Part shown: positions 51,556-61,555 of the stretch, piece by piece
How the letters are laid out: every line of letters starts with the position of its first letter
How positions within the stretch are numbered: position 1 is the stretch's first letter
Source: Flavobacterium sp. LC2016-23
Lineage (GTDB): Bacteria; Bacteroidota; Bacteroidia; Flavobacteriales; Flavobacteriaceae
DNA: 64,000 nucleotides
NCBI RefSeq assembly: GCF_009674775.1
Contig: NZ_WKKE01000022.1
Span: 43,471-107,470 of the forward strand
Reading direction: 5' to 3'
The notes under the pieces: generated by a model
Told to the model about the DNA's origin: nothing
What the model saw: only the letters and a program-made list of their open reading frames with translations
Databases searched by the model: none
Made by a program: the position numbers and the translations under genes

Positions 51556-51622
51556 ATATAAAAATGCTTTCTATTCCGGAACAATCATAAACCAGCCACA
51601 TACTAAAATGATTGCAAAAATT

Positions 51623-51662
51623 AATGCCCTAACGGATGCTTTATTGATCCATTAGGGCATTT
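51623..51662. terminator. Terminator closing the second ECF operon
   Basis: The arms AATGCCCTAA.GGAT and ATCC.TTAGGGCATT form a long imperfect stem with a small loop. It lies between the converging GIN-protein and MFS genes. Confidence 0.85.
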
Positions 51663-51682
51663 AAATATCAAATCATTCTTTA

Positions 51683-53008
51683 TTATTTTGAAGTGGCATT
51701 TTTCGGTATTCTTCTTAAAAGAAAAATTGCCGTTACGAAGAAAAGCCCTAAAATTACAATAGCTGCACGAGGACTGCCGGTAATCTGATCTATAATTCCG
51801 TAAACGCACATTCCGATTACGATTCCGATTTTTTCCGCTACATCATAGAAACTAAAAAACGAAGCCGTATCTTCTGTTTCCGGAAGTAATTTAGAATAAG
51901 TAGAACGTGACAATGCCTGAATTCCACCCATCACAAGTCCGGCCATAGTAGCCATTGCATAAAAATGCATCGGTAACGTTATAAAATAAGCAAGCGCACA
52001 AAATACAGCCCAAATGATATTGATCGCCACTAAAGTTGGAATATTACCCCATTTGTCTGAAGCTCTTGAAGTTAAAACGGCTCCCAAAACTGCTACCAGC
52101 TGTATTAGCAAAATACAAATAATCAGACCAATAGTACTTTCTTCTTTCGAAGCCCATTGAATTTCCTGTGCTCCAAAGTAAGTTGCCACCAACATCACGG
52201 TTTGTACCGCCATACTAGAAACAAAGAAACTGCCCAAATAACGTTTTAACGGAATATTTTCTTTTAACAAAGCCCAAACCTTCTTTAACTCTTTGAAACC
52301 GTTAAACAGCACGTTTTTAGTTAATTTCTGTCCTGTTTCCTTACTTCCCTTTGGTAAAAAATAATAGGTATACTGACTGAAAAGAATCCACCATACTCCC
52401 ACCATTATAAAGGAATACCGCATGGCTTTCATCGCTGCTTCACCATCAGTACCGCTAATTCCAAAAAGTTTTGGTTTCATAATCATCGCCAGATTGATGA
52501 TTAAGAGAATAACGCTTCCAATATATCCTAATGAATATCCCTTAGCGCTAATTTTATCCTGCTGTTCCGGAAAAGCGATATCCGGAAGATACGAATTATA
52601 GAAAACAAGACTGCCCCAATATCCGATCAATCCTAAGAAGTAAAATAATAACCCAACATAGATATCCGTAAGATCAAACCAGTACAAACCCATACAGGAC
52701 AAAGCCCCAAGGTAACAAAAGAACTTCATAAAAGATTTCTTGTTGCCTACATAATCGGCAATTCCGGATAATAAAGGAGAAATAAATGAAACGACCAAAA
52801 ATGCTGCTGCTGTTATAAAACTAATTAAAGCAGAATTTTTTAAATGCATTCCGAAAACATCAATATAATGATCCCGTTTCGAAAATAAAGCTTCATAAAA
52901 AATCGGAAACACTGCTGATGCAATCGTTAAGGTATAAACAGAGTTGGCCCAATCATAAAATGCCCAGGCATTTAGCAATTTTTTATCTCCTTTTTGTAAG
53001 TTCTTCAT
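51683..53008 (-). CDS. MFS transporter, UMF1/Atg22-like
   Basis: This 441-residue, 12-helix protein matches the UMF1 family of MFS transporters, related to the yeast vacuolar amino-acid effluxer Atg22. Hallmarks are LLNAWAFYDWANSVYTLTI at the N-terminus, PLLSGIADYVGNKKSFM in loop 2-3, GGIQALSRSTYSKLLPE in the second half, and FFSFYDVAEKIG. The substrate in bacteria is unknown. Monocistronic. Confidence 0.9.
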   Translation of the reverse strand: MKNLQKGDKKLLNAWAFYDWANSVYTLTIASAVFPIFYEALFSKRDHYIDVFGMHLKNSALISFITAAAFLVVSFISPLLSGIADYVGNKKSFMKFFCYLGALSCMGLYWFDLTDIYVGLLFYFLGLIGYWGSLVFYNSYLPDIAFPEQQDKISAKGYSLGYIGSVILLIINLAMIMKPKLFGISGTDGEAAMKAMRYSFIMVGVWWILFSQYTYYFLPKGSKETGQKLTKNVLFNGFKELKKVWALLKENIPLKRYLGSFFVSSMAVQTVMLVATYFGAQEIQWASKEESTIGLIICILLIQLVAVLGAVLTSRASDKWGNIPTLVAINIIWAVFCALAYFITLPMHFYAMATMAGLVMGGIQALSRSTYSKLLPETEDTASFFSFYDVAEKIGIVIGMCVYGIIDQITGSPRAAIVILGLFFVTAIFLLRRIPKNATSK

Positions 53009-53089
53009 AAAAATGGTTCAGTTAATTAAGCTACGAATTTATCTAATTTTTATTAAGAATTCATTATTACAGTATTAAGAACTTTTATT

Positions 53090-53222
53090 TTTTTGTTTCA
53101 GGTTTCTGGTTTTGGTATTTAGAGGCAGTATTTAGTTGCAGTTTTCAGTCGCAGTCGCAAGTTTCAAGTTTCAAGTTTCAAGTTTTCAAAACGAGACTGA
53201 GACTGAGACTGAGACTGAAAAC
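53090..53222. repeat. Tandem low-complexity repeat tract (TTTCAAG and GACTGA words)
   Basis: This spacer contains TCGCAGTCGCA, about four overlapping copies of GTTTCAA and about five tandem copies of GACTGA. The same words recur near 14590 and 28311-28381. No coding sequence is present. It is the clearest example of short tandem repeats in the window. Confidence 0.85.
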
Positions 53223-53223
53223 T

Positions 53224-53262
53224 AAAAAAGAGGTTATCTACTTAGTAAATAACCTCTTTTTT
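53224..53262. terminator. Terminator downstream of the M48 protease gene
   Basis: The arms AAAAAAGAGGTTATNT and ATAACCTCTTTTTT enclose a loop of about 10 bases. It lies 21 bases past the minus-strand stop. Confidence 0.88.
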
Positions 53263-53283
53263 GGGATACGTAAAAAAATACGT

Positions 53284-54093
53284 CTATTTTATAACTCCAA
53301 CTTTAAGCGCAGTCGCTTTTGCTTCAGGAATTAATGCTTTTATATTGGCAATCCTTGTCGCATCTGACGGGTGCGTACTCATAAACTCCGGTGTTGATGT
53401 TCCTCCGGATTTAGCAGACATTCTGCTCCAGAATGAAACAGCGTCATCGGGATTATAACCTGCAATGGCCATCAGTGTCAATCCTATTTTATCAGCTTCA
53501 GTTTCGTTTCCTCTGCTAAACGGAAGCATTACGCCTACTTCTGTACCAAGTCCGTATGCTTGTGAAAATATTTGTTGTGTTTGTTCTGATTTTCCACTTG
53601 TAGCGGCTCCAAGTGCGACACCTCCAATTTGCTGCAATTGTGCGGCACTCATTCTTTGTGCACCGTGGTTCGCTAAAGCGTGAGAAACTTCGTGCCCCAT
53701 AACGGTTGCTAAACCGGCATCATTCTGGGTTACCGGCAAAATTCCCGAATAAACCACAATTTTACCTCCCGGCAGACACCAGGCGTTAACTTCTTTATTA
53801 TCAACTAATTTATACTCCCAACGATAGTCATTTAAATATTGACCTTGTCCTAAAAATTTTAGGTATTTCTCTGCAGCAGCTTTAATTCGCGATCCCACCG
53901 CATCTACTCTCTTAGCATCGGCTGTACCGGTAATCACCTTATTTTCAGTCAAAAACTGATTGTACTGCTGAAAAGAAGACGGGAACAATTCGCTGTTTGA
54001 AACAAAATTTAAACTTTGTTTTCCTGTTATTGGATTTGTTGCACATGCAACGAAAAGAATAGTAACTATTCCTCCTATTAAATATTTTTTCAT
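53284..54093 (-). CDS. M48-family metalloprotease lipoprotein
   Basis: From MKKYLIGGIVTILFVACATN (54093) this is 269 residues. The signal peptide ends with lipobox VACA (C17), so the protein is a lipoprotein. The zinc site is HEVSHALANHG (HExxH), and the third ligand Glu is in GNETEADKIGL. It resembles LoiP/YggG and the catalytic domain of BepA, periplasmic proteases that act on misassembled outer-membrane proteins. A -7 match (54121 to 54114) lies just upstream, supporting this start over the ATG at 54114. Confidence 0.94.
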   Translation of the reverse strand: MKKYLIGGIVTILFVACATNPITGKQSLNFVSNSELFPSSFQQYNQFLTENKVITGTADAKRVDAVGSRIKAAAEKYLKFLGQGQYLNDYRWEYKLVDNKEVNAWCLPGGKIVVYSGILPVTQNDAGLATVMGHEVSHALANHGAQRMSAAQLQQIGGVALGAATSGKSEQTQQIFSQAYGLGTEVGVMLPFSRGNETEADKIGLTLMAIAGYNPDDAVSFWSRMSAKSGGTSTPEFMSTHPSDATRIANIKALIPEAKATALKVGVIK

Positions 54094-54113
54094 AATTTTT
54101 GTATTTAGCAACA

Positions 54114-54121
54114 CAAAAATA
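54114..54121 (-). promoter_or_regulatory. Putative M48 gene -7 element
   Basis: The minus strand reads TATTTTTG, matching TAnnTTTG, 20 bases before the ATG. Confidence 0.45.
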
Positions 54122-54176
54122 CAATTATTATGAAATCAACATTTACATAATTTAACATAAATATATCAAAATACGG

Positions 54177-56576
54177 CTACTCTCCTATGATATGAAGTTC
54201 GCTGAATTCCTTATTTACGATTAGGAAATGACTTTCCGAAAAACTTACTTCATCAAAAGCGACTCTTTCGTTATCGATTTCAATTTCTGTTACTTTAAAC
54301 GGCAATCCAATTAAATTGATTTTATATTTACTGTAATTCGTCTCAAATTTACCTTCTTTGTGCAACTGCACTATCAATTCTTTTTCTTTACCCATTGCCG
54401 TGAAAGAAAGAAAACTGTAACGCCCCTTTTTATAATCGTAGCCATCCTGGGAATCTTCATAAACAAATGATTTTTCTTTTCCGTTTTTAAAGTATAAATC
54501 CAGGGTCAGTTCATCAAATTCAAGTTCTCCCACATATTGCTGAACGGGATATTTAGGAATAATCGCGCCGGCTTTTACAAAAATTGGAATTTCATCGAAT
54601 TTAGTATCCACCCAGACTTCCCGCCCTCCATTGGAGAACTCATTCGTCCAGTAATTATACCACTCCCCTTTTGGAATATACATACGTCTGCCTACAGCAT
54701 TAGGTTCAAGTATCGGGCAAACCAATATTTGATTTCCGAAGATAAATTCATCATTTCGATAATGTGTCTGTGTGTCTTCCTGATCGTAATATACCAGGGG
54801 TTTTAACATCGGAATGCCTTCTTCAATATATTGCCAGAACATGGTGTACAAATAAGGCAATAACTGATATCTAAGGCTGACAAATTTTCGGGTAATATTA
54901 ATAACTTCTTCATCAAATGCCCAGGGCTCCTGATTGCCATGGTCTCCTGAAGAATGTGTTCTGCAAAACGGGTGAAAAACACCTAACTGAATCCAACGGG
55001 CATACAATTCCCCGGTGGGCTGTTCGGCAAAACCTCCGATATCAGATCCGGTAAAGCCCATTCCTGAAATGGACATTCTTTGCACCTGTATGTTGGCAAT
55101 CCATAAATGTTCCCAGGTTGCGACATTATCTCCCGTCCAGGATGATGTATAGCGCTGTGCCCCGGAATAAGCAGATCTGGTAATCACAAAAGGTCTTTTC
55201 GGATAGGCAAATCGTTTTACTCCGTGATAAGTTGCACGGGCCATTTGTGTACCATAGATATTATGGGCTTTTCTGTGGCTGCACGGATTTCCATCATAAA
55301 CATGACGAACATCCATTGGGAAAGTTTTATTTGGAACCTCCATAACGGCAGGTTCATTCATATCATTCCAGACTCCCTTTACACCAAAGTCTGAAATTAA
55401 TTCTTTAAATAATCCTGCCCACCATTCTCTGACTACGGGATTTGTGTAATCCGGAAAATTACATTCACCGGGCCACACTTTTCCTTTCATATAAGGTCCG
55501 TCGGCTCTTTTACAGAAATAATCTTTTTCTAAAGCTTCTTTGTAAACAGAATATTCTTTGTCGATTTTTATACCGGGATCAATAATGACAACCGTTTTAA
55601 AACCATCCTCGGCCAATTCGGCAATCATTCTTTTAGGGTCCGGAAAATACTCTTTGCTCCAGGTAAAACATCGAAAACCTTCCATGTAGTCAATATCCAG
55701 ATAAATGGCATCACACGGAATTTTCAGCTCCCTGAATTTTGAAGTGATTTCTTTTACTTTACTTTCGGGATAATAACTCCATTTGCATTGGTGGTATCCT
55801 AAAACCCAAAGTGGAGGAAGCTCCGGTTTACCGGTCAAATCCGTATAGGTCGTGACAACATCCTGCATTTGCGGGCCATAAATGAAATAATAATTCATTT
55901 CGCCTCCTTCTGCCCAAAAGCTGGAAACATTTCTTCTTTCCTGACAAAAATCGAAAAAGGTCCTAAAGGTATTATCGAAAAAAATACCGTAAGATTGTTT
56001 GTTATGTAATCCGATATAAAACGGCACTACTTTATATAAAGGATCTTGTTCTTTTTGAAAAGCGTATTGATCAGTAGCAAAATTTTCGAGTCTTTTGCCT
56101 TTCAAATTCATTTGAGTCGCTTTGTCTCCCAATCCGTAAAAACATTCCCCGTCTTTTGAAGATTTGCTCATTTTTACGATATTCCCGCCATATTCGTAGC
56201 TTTCTTCCCAATGAAAACCAAGCTCATCTTCCAGAATCAAAAGATCATTTAAATCATAGATAGACAAGCGAAGATCTGCTTTCTGGATTTTACATTTGAC
56301 TTTACTGGTTCGGATCTGAAAATAAGTTTCTTCCTCTGTAAGTTCAAGAAAATTATAGCCGTGCAATTGTGTTTTATCAATTGCATACGAAAAATCATTA
56401 CTAAAATAGCCTTTTGTCGTAAAACGAAACCGAATTAAACTGTCCCTGAGAATGGTAACTTTTAAGATTACTTTATTATCCGTATGAAAAAAAATGGAAT
56501 CCCCTTCATGTTCATAGGAAACAATTTTTGATGGATATAAATCGCCTTTGTATTCTAATGATGTATTTGTAATCAT
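54177..56576 (-). CDS. Glycoside hydrolase family 31 (alpha-glucosidase-type), cytoplasmic
   Basis: This 799-residue GH31 enzyme has an N-terminal beta sandwich, a catalytic barrel and C-terminal beta domains. The nucleophile Asp is in GVWNDMNEPAV. The acid/base Asp is in SSWTGDNVATWEHL. There is no signal peptide, so it should work on internal glucans or oligosaccharides. It follows glgB with a gap of 198 bases and shares strand with glgA-glgC-glgB, suggesting a role in glycogen breakdown or trimming. Exact linkage specificity is undetermined. Confidence 0.94.
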   Translation of the reverse strand: MITNTSLEYKGDLYPSKIVSYEHEGDSIFFHTDNKVILKVTILRDSLIRFRFTTKGYFSNDFSYAIDKTQLHGYNFLELTEEETYFQIRTSKVKCKIQKADLRLSIYDLNDLLILEDELGFHWEESYEYGGNIVKMSKSSKDGECFYGLGDKATQMNLKGKRLENFATDQYAFQKEQDPLYKVVPFYIGLHNKQSYGIFFDNTFRTFFDFCQERRNVSSFWAEGGEMNYYFIYGPQMQDVVTTYTDLTGKPELPPLWVLGYHQCKWSYYPESKVKEITSKFRELKIPCDAIYLDIDYMEGFRCFTWSKEYFPDPKRMIAELAEDGFKTVVIIDPGIKIDKEYSVYKEALEKDYFCKRADGPYMKGKVWPGECNFPDYTNPVVREWWAGLFKELISDFGVKGVWNDMNEPAVMEVPNKTFPMDVRHVYDGNPCSHRKAHNIYGTQMARATYHGVKRFAYPKRPFVITRSAYSGAQRYTSSWTGDNVATWEHLWIANIQVQRMSISGMGFTGSDIGGFAEQPTGELYARWIQLGVFHPFCRTHSSGDHGNQEPWAFDEEVINITRKFVSLRYQLLPYLYTMFWQYIEEGIPMLKPLVYYDQEDTQTHYRNDEFIFGNQILVCPILEPNAVGRRMYIPKGEWYNYWTNEFSNGGREVWVDTKFDEIPIFVKAGAIIPKYPVQQYVGELEFDELTLDLYFKNGKEKSFVYEDSQDGYDYKKGRYSFLSFTAMGKEKELIVQLHKEGKFETNYSKYKINLIGLPFKVTEIEIDNERVAFDEVSFSESHFLIVNKEFSELHIIGE

Positions 56577-56774
56577 ATCGCTAATGAATTAATTATAACA
56601 ACGCTACCTCTTCCAAACATACAAAAAAACTATATAAGCCGCTATGAATATGAAGATTATTCACGAAAACGTTTTTTCTGTGTGAGTGATAAATTAGGCC
56701 TTAAAAAACCAGAAAAATGATAATTTAAACGCTTAAAATTTACAAAATCTCATCTCAAAAAAACGGTCTGAATT
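56577..56774. other. Spacer between glgB and the GH31 gene
   Basis: These 198 bases hold no gene. A convincing T-run hairpin is not seen, so readthrough from glgB into the GH31 gene is possible. Confidence 0.4.
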
Positions 56775-58679
56775 TTATTCAAAAGAATATAGGGTTACAC
56801 TTAAAGGAGGTAAAATTAATTCGATAGAATAATCCCTTCCATCATAGGGTGACGCATCAATTTTGAGAGAACCCGGATTACCAATTCCGCTTCCGCCATA
56901 AAGCTTGTCATCACTATTAAATACCGGAACTAATTTTCCTTTGTGGGGAATTCCGATCCTGTAATTTTCGCGGACTACCGGGGTGAAATTACAAACCACT
57001 ATTAAATTTTCTTTCGGATTGTTTCCTTTTCGGATATAAGACAGAATTGCATTTTGGTGATCGGAATAATTGATCCATTCGAAACCTTCACCGCTAAATT
57101 GTTTTTCATACAAAGCCGGTTGTGACTTATACAGCTGATTCAGGTCTGTAATTACTTTTTTAATGCCGGAGTGATAATCATATTGCAATAAATGCCAGTC
57201 CAGGCTTTTTTCAAAATCCCATTCATCACTTTGTCCAAACTCAGAACCCATAAACAATAATTTTGTTCCGGGATGTGTAAACATATACCCGTACAACAAG
57301 CGTAAGTTGGCAAACTTCTGCCATTCATCGCCGGGCATCTTATTCGCAATGGATTTCTTTCCATAAACCACTTCATCATGAGAAAACGGCAGCATGAAAT
57401 TTTCGGTAAAAGCGTAAGTCATCGAAAAAGTCAATTCATTTTGATGGTATTTTCTATAAACCGTTTCTTTTTGGAAGTATTTCAAAGTATCATGCATCCA
57501 GCCCATCATCCACTTCATTCCAAAGCCTAGGCCTCCTGTAAAAGTTGGTCTGGAAACCATAGGAAAAGAAGTACTTTCTTCGGCAATAGTCTGAACTCCA
57601 TTAAAATTAGCATAAATAACTTCATTAAATTCTTTAAGAAAACTGATAGTGTCCAGATTTTCTCTTCCGCCATAAATATTGGCTTCCCATTCCCCTTCTT
57701 TTCTGGAATAATCAAGATACAGCATCGAAGCCACAGCATCTACCCGTAAGCCATCTGCATGATAATGCTGAAGCCAGAAAACAGCATTGCTAATCAAAAA
57801 AGCGCGTACCTCATTGCGTCCATAATTGAAAACAAGGCTTTTCCAATCCGGATGATAACCTTTTCTGCGATCGGGATGTTCATACAAATTTGACCCATCA
57901 AAAAAGCCCAAGCCGTGTGCATCATCAGGAAAATGAGACGGTACCCAGTCCAGAATAACTCCAATTCCAGCCTGGTGCAATTTATCGACCAGCACCATAA
58001 AATCCTGTGGTTTTCCAAATCGGGAGGTCGGCGCAAAATATCCGGTGAGCTGATATCCCCAGGAAGGATCGTACGGATATTCCATTATGGGCATAAATTC
58101 GACGTGCGTAAAACCCGTTTCCTTTACATAGGCTACCAGATCTTCTGCCAGTTCCAGATAAGTCAAAAACCGGTTGTTATCTCCCCGTTTCCAGGAACCC
58201 AAATGTACTTCATAAACCGAATAAGGTTTGTCAAGGCCATTCTTCTCCTGACGCGATTGCATCCAGCTCTCATCCTTCCAGTTATAGTCCAGATCCCAGA
58301 CCACAGAAGCGGTATGAGGCGGTTTTTCGCAATACAAAGAGAATGGGTCTGCCTTTTCGGTCACCAGGCCATCTATATTCGATTCAATTTTATATTTATA
58401 AAGGGCGCCTTTTTCGATACCAGGAATAAAACCTTCCCAGATTCCCGAAGAATCCCAGCGTACTTGCAGTGAATGTTCTCCTTTCGTCCAGTAATTAAAG
58501 TCTCCGACAACGGAAACCGATTGTGCAGTTGGAGCCCAAACCGAAAAATAAACACCTTTTACTCCATCAACTTCTATTAAATGCGCACCAAGTTTTTCAT
58601 ATAATCTGAAGTGTTTCCCCGCTTTGAATAAATCAATATCAAAATCAGTAAAAAGGGAGTGTGTGAGGACTTTATTCAT
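56775..58679 (-). CDS. glgB: 1,4-alpha-glucan branching enzyme
   Basis: This 634-residue GH13 enzyme makes the alpha-1,6 branches of glycogen. It has a CBM48 domain (VYFSVWAPTAQSVSVVGDFN) and a catalytic barrel. The nucleophile Asp is in DGLRVDAVASMLYLDYSR, the acid in TIAEESTSFP, and the transition-state Asp in LPFSHDEVVYGK. A C-terminal beta domain ends the protein. The glgC gene ends 37 bases upstream on the same strand. The N-terminus is shorter than in E. coli GlgB (728), without the extra N-terminal domain. Confidence 0.97.
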   Translation of the reverse strand: MNKVLTHSLFTDFDIDLFKAGKHFRLYEKLGAHLIEVDGVKGVYFSVWAPTAQSVSVVGDFNYWTKGEHSLQVRWDSSGIWEGFIPGIEKGALYKYKIESNIDGLVTEKADPFSLYCEKPPHTASVVWDLDYNWKDESWMQSRQEKNGLDKPYSVYEVHLGSWKRGDNNRFLTYLELAEDLVAYVKETGFTHVEFMPIMEYPYDPSWGYQLTGYFAPTSRFGKPQDFMVLVDKLHQAGIGVILDWVPSHFPDDAHGLGFFDGSNLYEHPDRRKGYHPDWKSLVFNYGRNEVRAFLISNAVFWLQHYHADGLRVDAVASMLYLDYSRKEGEWEANIYGGRENLDTISFLKEFNEVIYANFNGVQTIAEESTSFPMVSRPTFTGGLGFGMKWMMGWMHDTLKYFQKETVYRKYHQNELTFSMTYAFTENFMLPFSHDEVVYGKKSIANKMPGDEWQKFANLRLLYGYMFTHPGTKLLFMGSEFGQSDEWDFEKSLDWHLLQYDYHSGIKKVITDLNQLYKSQPALYEKQFSGEGFEWINYSDHQNAILSYIRKGNNPKENLIVVCNFTPVVRENYRIGIPHKGKLVPVFNSDDKLYGGSGIGNPGSLKIDASPYDGRDYSIELILPPLSVTLYSFE

Positions 58680-58715
58680 AGTTGGTTTTTAAGGCAATAC
58701 ATTAATTTTTAAGCT

Positions 58716-59996
58716 TTATTCAATTCTAAAGTTATCCGAAAGAACAACCCCTTTTTTAATAACAACAATACCGTCTTTTATGGTGTATAATTCATTGGTA
58801 AAATTATCTAAATGTTTACCTCCATTAATATGGACATTGTTTCCAATGCGTACATTTTTGTCAACGAGGACATTTTTAATAAAACAATTTTCGCCTATTC
58901 CAATATGAATTTTATTGTTCTCCGTATCTTCGTGCAGTTCATCAAGATCCTGATAAAAATCATTTCCCATGACATAACAGCTTTCAAGCACGGTTCCCTC
59001 ACCAATTCTGGAACGAATACCTATTACGGAACTCTTAATTTCTTTAGCGTTAATAATACAGCCTTCCGAAATCAAAGACTGATTAATAACTGAATTTCTA
59101 AATTTTGACGGAGGAAGCAATCTCGGACGCGTGAAAATTTTATTGTCATTATCAAACAAATTAAATTCAGGGATATCTGCCGTCAGGCCTATATTTGCTT
59201 CAAAGAAAGATTCAATATTTCCTATATCTGTCCAATAGCCTTCGTACTGATAACTTAGAATTTTGTGTTTACCAACAGCCTGTGGAATAATTTCTTTTCC
59301 AAAATCCTTAGTATCCGGATCAGCCATTAAGTCTTCTAACAATTTCTTATTAAAAATATAAATCCCCATTGAAGCCAGATACTTTTTACCTTTGGCCTGC
59401 ATGTGTTCGCTAACCTCCGATTCCCATTCTGGTAAAAGTGAAGCGTCGGGTTTTTCAATAAAAGCTTCTACACAATTTTCATGATCGGTTTTCAGAATTC
59501 CAAATTCCGGAGCATCTTTAGCATTTACTGGCAATGTTGCAATAGAAATTTCTGCATTACTTGCAATATGGGCTTCTAACATTTCGTTGAAATCCATCTG
59601 ATACAACTGATCACCGGATAAGATCAATGCATGTTCGAAATCATGCTTTTGAAAATGGGACATACACTGACGGACTGCATCCGCCGTACCCTGAAACCAG
59701 GTCGGATTATCGGGAGTTTGTTCAGCAGCTAAAATATCAACAAAAGACTGGCTGAAAATACTGAAATTGAAGGTGTTTTTGATGTGTGCATTCAAAGATG
59801 CAGAATTAAATTGTGTCAGTACAAATATTTTAAAAATATCCGAATTAATACAATTTGAAATTGGAATATCTACCAATCTGTATTTCCCCCCAATCGGAAC
59901 AGCCGGTTTTGACCTTGTTTCTGTTAAAGGGAACAAACGTGATCCCTGTCCTCCTCCTAAAATAATGGCAACTACATTTTTCTTTTTAAACTTCAT
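58716..59996 (-). CDS. glgC: Glucose-1-phosphate adenylyltransferase
   Basis: This 426-residue enzyme makes ADP-glucose, the regulated first step of glycogen synthesis. The nucleotidyltransferase signature is IILGGGQGSRLFPLTETRSK, followed by IPISNCINSDIFKIF, WFQGTADAVRQ and SGDQLYQMDF. The C-terminal half is a left-handed beta-helix (hexapeptide repeats) with the ligand-binding Lys in FIEKPD upstream. Allosteric effectors cannot be read from sequence. It overlaps glgA by 11 bases. Confidence 0.97.
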   Translation of the reverse strand: MKFKKKNVVAIILGGGQGSRLFPLTETRSKPAVPIGGKYRLVDIPISNCINSDIFKIFVLTQFNSASLNAHIKNTFNFSIFSQSFVDILAAEQTPDNPTWFQGTADAVRQCMSHFQKHDFEHALILSGDQLYQMDFNEMLEAHIASNAEISIATLPVNAKDAPEFGILKTDHENCVEAFIEKPDASLLPEWESEVSEHMQAKGKKYLASMGIYIFNKKLLEDLMADPDTKDFGKEIIPQAVGKHKILSYQYEGYWTDIGNIESFFEANIGLTADIPEFNLFDNDNKIFTRPRLLPPSKFRNSVINQSLISEGCIINAKEIKSSVIGIRSRIGEGTVLESCYVMGNDFYQDLDELHEDTENNKIHIGIGENCFIKNVLVDKNVRIGNNVHINGGKHLDNFTNELYTIKDGIVVIKKGVVLSDNFRIE

Positions 59997-61413
59997 TTTG
60001 CTGAATTATTAAGTTGTATATTTTTATGTATTCCTCACATACTCTTTCCCAGGAATGGTCCGTATTCATTCCCCTTTCAATTATTATATTGAAATTTATT
60101 TTATCATCATACAATTTTACGGCACGATTAATCGAATAACAAATATCCCCAACAGAAGCCTGATCGTGGCATATTCCATTTCCATCATCTCCAAAATCAA
60201 TCACGGTATCACGCAAACCGCCGGTTCTTCGGACTATAGGAACTGTTCCGTAGCGCAATGCATACATTTGATTTAAACCGCAGGGTTCAACTCGCGAAGG
60301 CATTAAGATAAAATCGGAGCCCGCATAAATCAAATGGGCTAATTCTTCATTATACCCTATAAAAACATTGTAATTTCCGTTATAGTCATTTCTAAGTTGC
60401 GTCAGTTGTGATTCAATCTCCGAATTACCCGATCCGAGAATCAGGATATTTATATTTTCAAAATTCTCTGACAAAGCTAAAGCAGAAGCCTGAGGCAATA
60501 AATCTCCACCCTTTTCTTCAAACAATCGTCCGATGAAACTAAACAATGGTTTTGCTGGATCTAAATCAAATTGCTCACAGAGTTTTTCTTTATTTTTCTG
60601 TTTTCCGACACTAAACGTTTCGGTTGTATAATTTTCAAAAAGCATTTTATCCGAAGACGGATCCCAGATATCAATATCAATTCCGTTTAAAATACCCTGT
60701 GATTTACTTCGTACAGTTTTGAATAATTCTTCCAGGCCATTAGCCGAATAATTGATTTCGTTCAGATAACTAGGTGAAACCGTTGTAACCGCATGGGCGC
60801 ATTTAATTCCAACCGCCAGAGAGTTTATAGCATTATTCCATTCTAAAAAGCCCACATGAATTAAATCGAATTCCGGTAAATAATGCAATTTGTCAAAGCC
60901 AAACCAGCCTTGATACAATCCGTTATGAATGGTGATAACTGTTCTTACATTCTTTATCCTTTCATACTTATACCCATATTTTACTAAAAACGGAATTACT
61001 CCGGTATGGTGATCATGACAATTTATAATATCTAGAACCGTTTCCCGACCGGAAATCCAATCTAATGTCGCTATTTGAAAAGATAAAAAACGTTCAATAT
61101 CATCTTCATATCCATACACATTAGGTCTGTCAAATAGTTCCTTAATTTCAATCAGGTACAATTCGTACCCTAACTTATCTGTTACTTCTTTTAAAACACT
61201 GAATGGAAAGTCAAAATTTCCCAATTTAATTTCACCCCGGTGAACACATTCAAATTCGTTTTCGTTTTTAAATTTCGTATCATAACAGGGTACAACAACA
61301 CGAACCCTGTGACCTGCCTTATTCTGATATTTTGGTAATGCTCCTACAACATCAGCCAGTCCGCCAACTTTTGCCATAGGATAACATTCAGCACTGATAT
61401 GAAATATTTCCAT
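59986..61413 (-). CDS. glgA: Glycogen synthase
   Basis: This 475-residue GT5 glycosyltransferase adds glucose from ADP-glucose to alpha-1,4-glucan. The N-terminal KVGGLADVVGALPKY binds ADP, and the C-terminal FSFIGRLFEEKGGDLL and MPSRVEPCGLNQMYALRYG are the GT-B donor-site motifs. It is the first gene of the glgA-glgC-glgB(-GH31) unit on the minus strand. The promoter is in the divergent 142-base region shared with the alpha/beta hydrolase. No strong -7 match was found. Confidence 0.97.
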   Translation of the reverse strand: MEIFHISAECYPMAKVGGLADVVGALPKYQNKAGHRVRVVVPCYDTKFKNENEFECVHRGEIKLGNFDFPFSVLKEVTDKLGYELYLIEIKELFDRPNVYGYEDDIERFLSFQIATLDWISGRETVLDIINCHDHHTGVIPFLVKYGYKYERIKNVRTVITIHNGLYQGWFGFDKLHYLPEFDLIHVGFLEWNNAINSLAVGIKCAHAVTTVSPSYLNEINYSANGLEELFKTVRSKSQGILNGIDIDIWDPSSDKMLFENYTTETFSVGKQKNKEKLCEQFDLDPAKPLFSFIGRLFEEKGGDLLPQASALALSENFENINILILGSGNSEIESQLTQLRNDYNGNYNVFIGYNEELAHLIYAGSDFILMPSRVEPCGLNQMYALRYGTVPIVRRTGGLRDTVIDFGDDGNGICHDQASVGDICYSINRAVKLYDDKINFNIIIERGMNTDHSWERVCEEYIKIYNLIIQQNEV

Positions 61414-61555
61414 TTTCGAATTTATAAACCTTTTAAATAATTAATAAAATACAAAATTCTTTTTTAAGCAACCATTTATTAATTATGTTACTTTTATGTT
61501 CTTTAAATTTAGGAAAAAATACACAAAATAAAGACCTGAAAAAAAAATTATCAAT

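Noticed and set aside
57915..58472. 185-codon plus-strand frame opposite glgB
   Set aside because: It is antisense to the glgB coding region with no domain or promoter.
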